Source: DASYAN01 sp034431765 (GTDB lineage Bacteria > Chloroflexota > Ktedonobacteria > Ktedonobacterales > Ktedonobacteraceae). From it: a DNA stretch of 15,592 nt. Location: NCBI GenBank assembly GCA_034431765.1, contig DAOUDD010000253.1, forward strand, positions 1-15,592. The letters run 5' to 3'. Shown here piece by piece: positions 1 through 6,348 of the stretch (the stretch's first letter is position 1; every line of letters begins with the position of its first letter). The notes beneath the pieces were generated by a model that was given only the letters and a program-made list of their open reading frames with translations, had not been told where the DNA came from and did not search any database. Made by a program: the position numbers and the translations under genes.

Positions 1-2618
1 GGAAGTATGCCCATGCCGACCAGGTTGCTGCGGTGGATGCGCTCGAAGCTCTCCGCAATGGCGGCCCGAATGCCCAGCAGCAATGGTCCCTTCGCCGCCC
101 AGTCGCGGGAGCTACCGGAGCCGTATTCTTTGCCCGCCAGCACGATCAGCGGCACCTTTTCCTGCTGATAGCGCATGGAGGCATCGTAGATCGTCGTCTC
201 CTCGCCATCAGGCTGATAGGTGGTGTAGTAACCCTCTTTCCCGTTCGCGAGCGTGTTGCGCAGACGGATGTTGCCAAAGGTGCCGCGTACCATCACCTCG
301 TGATTGCCACGACGCGCCCCATACGTGTTGAAGTCGCGCTTCTGCACACCATGCTCCAGCAGGTATTGTCCGGCAGGACTCTTTTCTGAGAAGCTACCGG
401 CAGGCGAGATATGGTCTGTGGTAATCGAATCGCCGACCATTACCAGCACACGCGCTCCCTGGATATCCTGCACCGGCTGGGGCTCACTCGACATATCTTT
501 AAAGAACGGCGGCTCCTGAATATAGGTCGAGTTGGGGTCCCAGTTGAAGAGTGGTCCGGTCGAGTTCGAGAGCGCCTGCCAGTGCTCATCGCCCTCGAAG
601 ACGTGCGCGTAGTTCTTCGCGAAGACTTCAGGCGTCACCGCTTCTGCCATCAGCGTTCGCACCTCTTCCTGCGTCGGCCACAGATCGCGCAGATAGACCT
701 CTTCGCCATTGATATCGTGGCCAATTGGCTCTTGCGTCAGGTCGATATCTACCGTTCCTGCTAGCGCATAAGCCACCACGAGCGGTGGCGAGGCCAGGAA
801 GCTGGCCCGCACCTGGGGATGGATACGCCCCTCAAAATTGCGGTTGCCACTGAGAACCGAGGCCACCACCAGGTCATTCTCCTGCACCGCCTCCGCAATA
901 GGTTCGAGCAAGGGACCGCTGTTGCCAATGCAAGTTGTACAACCATAGCCCACAAGATGGAAGCGCAACGCCTCCAGATACGACAGCAGATTGGCGTTTT
1001 TCAGGTAATCGACGACGGCGCGTGATCCCGGAGCAAGACTCGTTTTCACGAGCGGATTGACCGAGAGGCCACGCTCAACCGCTTTTTTTGCCAGCAGCCC
1101 GGCTGCGATCATTACTGAGGGATTCGAGGTGTTGGTGCAGCTTGTAATTGCGGCTATCGCCACCGAACCATCGGTCATATGCGCCTGTACGCCATTGGCC
1201 TCTACCAGCACATCTCGCCTGTGCCCATTCTTGCCATTTTTACCGTTGTGTCCGTTCTTTCCATTGTCGTTGCTCTGTTGCTGACCCAGTTGCTTCTTCT
1301 CGTCCTGCACCAGGGCTACTGGATCGGGATTAGCCTGACCACCTTCACTGGTGAGACGTAGCAGCGCGGACTCGGTCTTCACATTCGTCTCCAGCGCTGC
1401 GAAGCGATCCGCGTAGGCTGTGCGGAAGGCGCGGCCCAGCTCGCTCATCGCAACACGATCCTGCGGACGACGCGGACCGGCCAGGCTCGGCTCGATGCTG
1501 CCCAGATCGAGTTCGAGCAGATCGTCGAACTGTGGCTCTGGCATCTCATCGGTGCGGAAGAGGCCCTGCGCCTTTGTATACTGCTCGACTAGCTCGACCA
1601 GCTCTGGATCTCGTCCGGTGTCACGCAGGTAGCGTAGCGTCTCATTATCGACGGGGAAGAGCGTCGCCGTTGCGCCGAACTCCGGTGACATATTCGCAAT
1701 CGTCGCGCGGTCAGCTAGCCCCAGGTAGCTCAGGCCAGGGCCAGTGAACTCGACGAACTTGCCAACCACTCCACGAGTACGCAACATTTGCGTTACCGTC
1801 AGCACCAGATCTGTCGCCGTCGTCCCCTCAGACAACGCCCCACTTAGACGAATACCGATTACCTCAGGAGTCAGTAGATAGATCGGCTGTCCGAGCAACA
1901 CCGCCTCTGCTTCAATGCCTCCCACGCCCCATCCCAGCACGCCGAGCCCGTTGATCATTGTCGTATGTGAATCGGTTCCCACCAGCGTATCGGGAAAGGC
2001 TACCGTCTCGCCATCTTCCGTCTTCGTCATCACAACTGAGGCAAGATATTCCAGATTAACCTGGTGCACAATGCCTGTTCCAGGTGGCACAACGCGGAAA
2101 TTAGCAAAAGCTTGCTGCCCCCAGCGAAGCAGTGCATAACGCTCGCTGTTGCGCTCGTACTCGCGCTCTACATTGCGTGTGAACGCAAGCGAGGAGCCAA
2201 AGCTATCCACCTGAACCGAGTGATCAATCACCAGGTCAGCGGGGACCAGAGGATTGATCTTCTGCGGATCACCATTCATGCTCGCCACCGCCGAGCGCAT
2301 CGCCGCAAGATCAGCTACTGCCGGCACACCTGTAAAGTCCTGCAACAGCACGCGCGACGGCAGAAAAGGATACTCTGCATCGTTTGTCGCCGCAGACCCC
2401 GGCGTCCAGCGCGCCAGCGAAAAGACATCATCCTTTGTCACCAGTTCTCCATCAGCCGAGCGCAACAGGTTCTCAAGGATAATCTTGACCGTAAAGGGAA
2501 GCCGCTCAAGCCCCTGCACCCCATGCTCTTTCAATGCATCCAGCCGATAGTAAGCGATGCGCTTTGAAGCTGTATTGAGGGTCGTGCGAGCAGCAAATAC
2601 ATCTTTGTACGTAGCCAT
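1..2618 (-). CDS. acnA: Aconitate hydratase (aconitase A family), 3' end outside window
   Basis: The product isomerises citrate to isocitrate via cis-aconitate in the TCA cycle, in the cytoplasm, using a [4Fe-4S] cluster. The three cluster cysteines are visible: C494 in ITSCTNTSNP, and C560 and C563 in GYGCTTCIGN. The spacing matches the family. Other family blocks seen are VGTDSHTTMINGLGVLGWGVGG, cut here to its recognisable parts VGTDSHTTMI and GLGVLGWGVGG, then LSGNRNFEGRIHP, GDSITTDHISPAGS and KEYGSGSSRDWAAKG. The start ATG at 2618 begins MATYKDVFAARTTL and follows AGAAGGA about 11 nt upstream. About 872 codons are present and the window ends inside ...SNLVGMGIL, so roughly 80 C-terminal residues are missing by comparison with E. 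coli AcnA. Residues ~440-468 form an unusual Gln/Asn/Gly/Lys/His-rich linker. The gene lies downstream of, and in the same direction as, a GntR regulator whose likely operator sits in the acnA promoter. The family assignment is secure. Confidence 0.97.
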   Translation of the reverse strand, partial: MATYKDVFAARTTLNTASKRIAYYRLDALKEHGVQGLERLPFTVKIILENLLRSADGELVTKDDVFSLARWTPGSAATNDAEYPFLPSRVLLQDFTGVPAVADLAAMRSAVASMNGDPQKINPLVPADLVIDHSVQVDSFGSSLAFTRNVEREYERNSERYALLRWGQQAFANFRVVPPGTGIVHQVNLEYLASVVMTKTEDGETVAFPDTLVGTDSHTTMINGLGVLGWGVGGIEAEAVLLGQPIYLLTPEVIGIRLSGALSEGTTATDLVLTVTQMLRTRGVVGKFVEFTGPGLSYLGLADRATIANMSPEFGATATLFPVDNETLRYLRDTGRDPELVELVEQYTKAQGLFRTDEMPEPQFDDLLELDLGSIEPSLAGPRRPQDRVAMSELGRAFRTAYADRFAALETNVKTESALLRLTSEGGQANPDPVALVQDEKKQLGQQQSNDNGKNGHNGKNGKNGHRRDVLVEANGVQAHMTDGSVAIAAITSCTNTSNPSVMIAAGLLAKKAVERGLSVNPLVKTSLAPGSRAVVDYLKNANLLSYLEALRFHLVGYGCTTCIGNSGPLLEPIAEAVQENDLVVASVLSGNRNFEGRIHPQVRASFLASPPLVVAYALAGTVDIDLTQEPIGHDINGEEVYLRDLWPTQEEVRTLMAEAVTPEVFAKNYAHVFEGDEHWQALSNSTGPLFNWDPNSTYIQEPPFFKDMSSEPQPVQDIQGARVLVMVGDSITTDHISPAGSFSEKSPAGQYLLEHGVQKRDFNTYGARRGNHEVMVRGTFGNIRLRNTLANGKEGYYTTYQPDGEETTIYDASMRYQQEKVPLIVLAGKEYGSGSSRDWAAKGPLLLGIRAAIAESFERIHRSNLVGMGIL

Positions 2619-2735
2619 ATTCCAGTTAGTCCTTCTAAAATAATAGTAGAGCAGAGAAGAGCAAGAGAGCAGTATTAAGCAATACGTGCTGTTCCCCTCT
2701 TTGGTCAATGCAGTACTAGCAACTATTCTGCTAAA

Positions 2736-2765
2736 AGGATAGCATACCCTAGACCAAGTTGTCAA
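2736..2765 (-). promoter_or_regulatory. Predicted acnA promoter
   Basis: On the minus strand, TTGACA (2760-2765) is separated by 18 bp from TATCCT (2736-2741), which gives a start point near 2729 and a leader of about 110 nt before the acnA ATG at 2618. The -35 is a perfect consensus and the -10 matches TATAAT at four of six positions. The spacer contains the motif TTGGTCTAGGG (see the inverted repeat at 2744-2793). Confidence 0.6.
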
Positions 2766-2793
2766 TGTTGTCCAGCAAATTGGTCTAGGGTAT
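2744..2793. repeat. 14-bp perfect inverted repeat, likely operator pair in acnA promoter
   Basis: ATACCCTAGACCAA (2744-2757) is repeated exactly inverted at 2780-2793, with a 22-bp spacer. Each arm carries CTAGACCAA, the half-site that recurs in the array upstream of the neighbouring GntR gene. The right half of the DasR/HutC-type consensus (TGGTCTAGACCA) is the same string. The first arm lies between the predicted -35 and -10 of acnA and the second lies just upstream of the -35. The CTAG centres are 36 bp apart, so a repressor bound here would block RNA polymerase. Confidence 0.65.
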
Positions 2794-2843
2794 TGAGAAA
2801 GGATAGAGAGTATGAAGCAACTTCTCGTCGCCAGACGCAGCAG

Positions 2844-3599
2844 CTATCGCGTGATATCTGATGTAAAAGATAGCTCAAGAAGGCTGCCAACAAAAACGAG
2901 TTTGTTCACTATCACAGGTATGCCATCCTGGGTAAGCCGCGTCCGATGTAGCTCAAGAACAGGCGTCGTTCTCACAATCTCCAGGTAGCTCTGTTCCCAC
3001 AATGTAGGGAGCCTGGCAACAACTGTATTAACTGACTTTACAGCCTCTATACCGTACGTATCTTTCAAAGCCGTCCAGATGTTGTACTGCGGATCAGACT
3101 GCAAGCATTGAAAGATTTCACCCTTTACCAATTCTGGATGGTAAAAGTTTTCTGAGAGACGGTAGTACACCGTTCCTGTAGGGTAGACAATGCCCTGACG
3201 TAATAAGCGATGGGGCACCACCAACCCCTCTCTTCTCCCTAATACCTCTGCTACCCAGGCAGGCAGAGGTACCAGGTCAGGTGGCTCAAGAAACTCGCTA
3301 ACAGGCTCTAAACCGCGCTCCCTGATATATTGGTCATAGTTCACAACAAAGGCGGGTAACTTCATAAGGGGAGGTTTAACATACACCGACTTCTCCCTTG
3401 CTACCAGTAACCCTTCACTTTGAAGCAACTGAATGACTTTATTAACTGTCTCTCGTGTTGTATGGAGCTGTTCCGCTAACACGCGATGGGGTGGAAGACG
3501 ACCATTCGTTCCAAATTCGCCCTCTCTAATTCTCTGACGAAGCTGTTCGGCAAGAACATCCACCTTTGTATTATCGATTATGTTATTCCTTCCTACCAT
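2844..3599 (-). CDS. GntR-family transcriptional regulator, HutC subfamily (wHTH + UTRA)
   Basis: This is a 251-residue DNA-binding repressor-type protein. Residues ~11-76 are a GntR winged helix: VDVLAEQLRQRIREGEFG, then GRLPPHRVLAEQLHTTRETV, then VIQLLQSEGLLVAREKSVYV. Residues ~100-245 read as a UTRA ligand-binding domain, with features such as VVPHRLLRQG, GTVYYRLSENFYHPE and PVLELHRTRLTQDGIPVIVNKLV. The frame stays open upstream to 3752, but I place the start at ATG 3599. It has a good Shine-Dalgarno (AAAGGAAGG, about 6 nt spacing), it follows a predicted promoter, and the extra residues would be read from repeat DNA and do not resemble the family. The gene lies upstream of acnA in tandem. 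Repeated CTAG-centred palindromes around both genes suggest autoregulation plus control of aconitase. The effector cannot be told from sequence. Confidence 0.9.
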   Translation of the reverse strand: MVGRNNIIDNTKVDVLAEQLRQRIREGEFGTNGRLPPHRVLAEQLHTTRETVNKVIQLLQSEGLLVAREKSVYVKPPLMKLPAFVVNYDQYIRERGLEPVSEFLEPPDLVPLPAWVAEVLGRREGLVVPHRLLRQGIVYPTGTVYYRLSENFYHPELVKGEIFQCLQSDPQYNIWTALKDTYGIEAVKSVNTVVARLPTLWEQSYLEIVRTTPVLELHRTRLTQDGIPVIVNKLVFVGSLLELSFTSDITR

Positions 3600-3615
3600 A
3601 TTGTTCCTTCCTTTC

Positions 3616-3635
3616 GTCAAACAACATTGTTTGAC
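3616..3635. repeat. Near-perfect 20-bp palindrome in gntR leader
   Basis: GTCAAACAACATTGTTTGAC has 9-bp perfect arms around a 2-bp centre. It sits between the predicted transcription start and the Shine-Dalgarno of the GntR gene. It does not share the CTAG core of the other sites, so it may bind another regulator or act as an mRNA hairpin beside the ribosome binding site. Confidence 0.6.
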
Positions 3636-3651
3636 AGCATAATCTAGTCCA

Positions 3652-3680
3652 ATCGTATCGCTAAATGGCATAGAAGTCAA
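3652..3680 (-). promoter_or_regulatory. Predicted gntR promoter
   Basis: Minus strand: TTGACT (3675-3680), a 17-bp spacer and TACGAT (3652-3657), with a start point near 3645. A CTAG-centred motif (CTAG at 3644-3647) falls on the start point and a second (3694-3697) lies just upstream of the -35. This layout fits autorepression. Confidence 0.55.
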
Positions 3681-3952
3681 CGAGCGAGTTGAGCTAGACC
3701 AATTGTGTGCTTTCCAATAGTTTCTCGTGCATCCCTTTGGCATAGAAGTCAATGAGCGTTTTGAACTAGATCAATTGCGCGCTTTCCAATAGTTTCCCGT
3801 GCATCACTTTGGTATGAAAGTCAACGAGCGAGTTGAGCTAGACCAATTGCATACTTTCTAACAAGTATAAAAGTCAACGAGCGAGTTGAGCTAGGCTAAT
3901 TGATGCTTTCCGACAAGTATGAAAGTCAGCGGGCGAGTTGAGCTAGATCAAT
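3666..3952. repeat. Five-unit degenerate tandem repeat with CTAG-centred palindromes (putative operator array)
   Basis: Units start at 3666, 3738, 3810, 3866 and 3918. The first two are 72 bp, the next 56 and 52 bp, and the last is partial. Each unit contains AAGTCAACGAGCG (or a close variant), then a palindrome-like core, then AATT in most copies. The cores are TTGAGCTAGACCAA, TTGAACTAGATCAA, TTGAGCTAGACCAA, TTGAGCTAGGCTAA and TTGAGCTAGATCAA, with CTAG at 3694, 3766, 3838, 3891 and 3943. A weaker sixth core (ATAATCTAGTCCAA, CTAG at 3644) lies at the gntR start point. Centre spacings of 50, 72, 72, 53 and 52 bp are close to 5 or 7 helical turns. The core resembles the DasR/HutC operator consensus TGGTCTAGACCA. 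Confidence 0.8.
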
Positions 3953-4290
3953 AGGGATGGTTTTGCTGTGAAACCTGCGTCAAGCCGAAGGGGCTAAAAA
4001 GGTGTATAATTGCTTCTATTCATCAAGCTTTTACGTATAACTAAAGAGGAAGAGTTACAGAAACGTCTGGGGGAGCGATAGTATCTGCCAGTATCTGACT
4101 GGATAGAGATGTTCCCCTTTGCCGTACATCGGTGTAAGAATACAACATCTTTCTCGTCTATATTATTATATTACAATGTCTTTTCTCATCGACACATATG
4201 TCTTCACATATTGACAAAGAGGCAGAACTTTCGTTACAGTAGAGAAACAATACTATATACACGGCAGGACAGGGAGGACGGAGCAGGTCT
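3953..4290. other. AT-rich intergenic region
   Basis: This region separates the operator array from the first TPR gene. It contains an isolated TATAAT at 4005-4010 without a convincing -35, a small imperfect direct repeat (AGTATCTG twice near 4080-4097), and the predicted promoter at 4211-4240. I see no convincing gene in it. Confidence 0.5.
4211..4240 (+). promoter_or_regulatory. Predicted promoter of zinc-ribbon/TPR gene
   Basis: TTGACA (4211-4216) is followed after 18 bp by TACAGT (4235-4240). This predicts a start near 4247 and a leader of about 44 nt before the ATG at 4291. A GGAG at 4280-4283 gives a 7-nt spaced ribosome binding site. Confidence 0.5.
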
Positions 4291-6093
4291 ATGGGGAAGT
4301 GTTTAGATACAGAAAAATGCGGATTTGAAAATAGAGAGAAAGCACGTTTTTGCGCACGTTGTGGTATCCCAACTCAAGGAGCCTTTCTTCAAGGTCGCTA
4401 CGAAATACAAGACTTCATGGGCAGAGAGCACAAAACTGTGACGTTGCGCGCGCTTGATCGGCACACCCGGCAACCGGTAATCGTGCGAGTGCTGATCCCT
4501 CGCGAAACAACAGAGCAAGAACGCGAGGAGTTTCTTCAGGAGGCAGATCTGGCGGCCTCTTTTTCTGAGCGTGTGAACGATCCTACCAGTATCCGCGTTA
4601 CAGACTATGGACAAGATGGGCCGGTGACCTTCCTGATCAAGTCAGAGCATCATGAACACGACCATCGCATGTCTCGTCCGCGCATCGTGACACGTGTTGC
4701 AGAGGATCTGCTGCATCCCACTGGGACACATGTTGCCCGCAATGATGAAGAGGTTGAGGCAACCCAATTGCGCATATCGGTCCCGCGCAGGACGCATCCA
4801 GTCGAGACACATGTTCCAGATCTGCCAGAGACACCGGAACATCCAGCGTCTTTCTCGCCATCAGCACCAGCATTTGTAACGGGCTCACCGGTACACTCTC
4901 CGACACCACCTATGCCACCTACAGCACCCGCGCCATTCACACCACCCATCCATCATGATTGGGTGGTTGCTGGCAATGCAGCATATGAGCAAGGAAAGTA
5001 TCAGGATGCTCTCGCCGCGTATGAAGTCGCGACACAGCAAAATGCGACCTCGATAGACGCATGGAGTGGGAGGGGAAGCGTTTTACTGCTCCTGGGCCGG
5101 ATACAAGAGGCGCTGCAGGCCTATGACTATGCGATCTCGCTGCGCCCTAATGATCCAGAGCTTTGGACTGCTCGCGGCGGCGTGCTGCATGAATTGCGAC
5201 GCTACGATGAGGAGATGTACTGCTATGATCAGGCACTCCAGTATAATCCCGACTACGCCTATGCCTGGAGTGGCCGAGGCATGACCCTAGTCGAGCAGAA
5301 TCACCCAGATGAGGCGCTGGTTGCCTTTGATCGAGCCCTGCTGCTCGATCCACGACAGAGCACCACCTGGCAAGCAATGAGCGATACACTCTATAATCTA
5401 CAACGCTATGATGAAGCACTCATTGCCATTGACCGGGCGCTGGAATTGGATCAACAGCGAGCAGTATTGTGGGATATCAAAGGCAACATTTTGCGGCGCA
5501 TGAAACATCCCGAACAGGCGGTGCCTCTGCACGAACGAGCAACACAACTTGAGCCAGAGAACGCAAGCGCGTGGTTTGATAAAGGAAACGACTTTCGCGA
5601 TATACAGCGCTATACAGAAGCGTTAGCCGCCTATAATCGTGCCCTCTCCCTTGACCCGACACTAGCAAGCGCGTGGTATAATCGAGGGAACATTCTGGCG
5701 GCGCTGCACAGCTACGAGGAGGCCCTGACATCGTACGACCATGCCCTGTCATATGATGATAGTCTGCTCTCAGCCTGGTATAATAAAGGCAGCTTGTTAC
5801 ACGAACTGCAACGTTATAATGAGGCGCTGGTTGCTTTTGACCGGGCACTGGCCCTGGATACGCACTATATTGCGGCCTGGAATAATAAGGGTCTCGCGCT
5901 CTATACACTTGGACGACTGGATGAGGCCCTGGCTGCGCTCGACCAGGCAACCTCATTCGCTCCAGAAGAGCCGGACGCCTGGCATAACAAGGCCGTTGTC
6001 CTGGAAAAGCTGGGGCGTGTCCAGGAAGCTATCGAATGCCAGGAATGGGCGCGTTCATTAGATAGGCAGGCAAAGGTGCAGCGCACGAGCTAG
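4291..6093 (+). CDS. Zinc-ribbon / degenerate kinase N-lobe / 11-TPR protein
   Basis: This is a 600-residue protein, soluble by inspection with no signal peptide or membrane helix. Residues 1-25 form a zinc ribbon (C4, C10, C21, C24). Residues ~35-111 align almost without gaps to the N-lobe of the kinase encoded next door: GRYEIQDFM against GRYTVEALL, and DYGQDGPVTFLI against DYGKDGPSVFLV. The Gly-rich loop is lost, the VAIK lysine is Arg66, and nothing corresponding to the C-lobe (HRD, DFG, APE) follows, so it cannot be an active kinase. Residues ~112-220 are a Pro/Thr-rich linker. Residues ~222-597 are 11 consecutive 34-residue TPRs, most beginning with an AW-type motif (SAWYNRGN, SAWYNKGS, AAWNNKGL). 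A protein-binding scaffold role, perhaps with the neighbouring kinase, is inference. The ATG is chosen because its N-terminus matches that of the paralogue. Confidence 0.88.
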   Translation: MGKCLDTEKCGFENREKARFCARCGIPTQGAFLQGRYEIQDFMGREHKTVTLRALDRHTRQPVIVRVLIPRETTEQEREEFLQEADLAASFSERVNDPTSIRVTDYGQDGPVTFLIKSEHHEHDHRMSRPRIVTRVAEDLLHPTGTHVARNDEEVEATQLRISVPRRTHPVETHVPDLPETPEHPASFSPSAPAFVTGSPVHSPTPPMPPTAPAPFTPPIHHDWVVAGNAAYEQGKYQDALAAYEVATQQNATSIDAWSGRGSVLLLLGRIQEALQAYDYAISLRPNDPELWTARGGVLHELRRYDEEMYCYDQALQYNPDYAYAWSGRGMTLVEQNHPDEALVAFDRALLLDPRQSTTWQAMSDTLYNLQRYDEALIAIDRALELDQQRAVLWDIKGNILRRMKHPEQAVPLHERATQLEPENASAWFDKGNDFRDIQRYTEALAAYNRALSLDPTLASAWYNRGNILAALHSYEEALTSYDHALSYDDSLLSAWYNKGSLLHELQRYNEALVAFDRALALDTHYIAAWNNKGLALYTLGRLDEALAALDQATSFAPEEPDAWHNKAVVLEKLGRVQEAIECQEWARSLDRQAKVQRTS

Positions 6094-6348
6094 TCGAGCA
6101 GAGGCTTTTGCGCTTGCACGAGGTCATTCACCTACTGACGCTGTTCACAATATGGTGCCACGCATACTCTGGATGTATTCTCTCCAGCGTTCGCGCATAT
6201 TCCGACACGTCCAATCCTATAATTCTATACATATTTTTTCGCAATGAATATATACTCTATCTATGCCTATCACACGCGAGGGCGCTTTCCTTTAGCCCCT
6301 CATTACCTGGACATCGCCTGACGATGCCCGCAACATATGGAGGAGGGA

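Noticed and set aside
3600..3752. N-terminal extension of the GntR protein to an ATG at 3752
   Set aside because: It would be translated from the repeat array and promoter region; ATG 3599 has a good ribosome site and fits the family start.
3666..3952. CRISPR array
   Set aside because: The units are degenerate and differ in length, there are no distinct spacers between identical repeats, and no cas genes are near. The conserved core is a palindromic operator-like motif.
4109..4306. 65-residue plus-strand ORF before the first TPR gene
   Set aside because: It runs across the predicted promoter and overlaps the start of the TPR gene; composition is not protein-like and there is no proper ribosome site.
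6337..6348. Upstream ATG of the kinase gene
   Set aside because: It has no Shine-Dalgarno and its ATG sits within the ribosome site of the 6349 start, which also matches the paralogue's N-terminus exactly.
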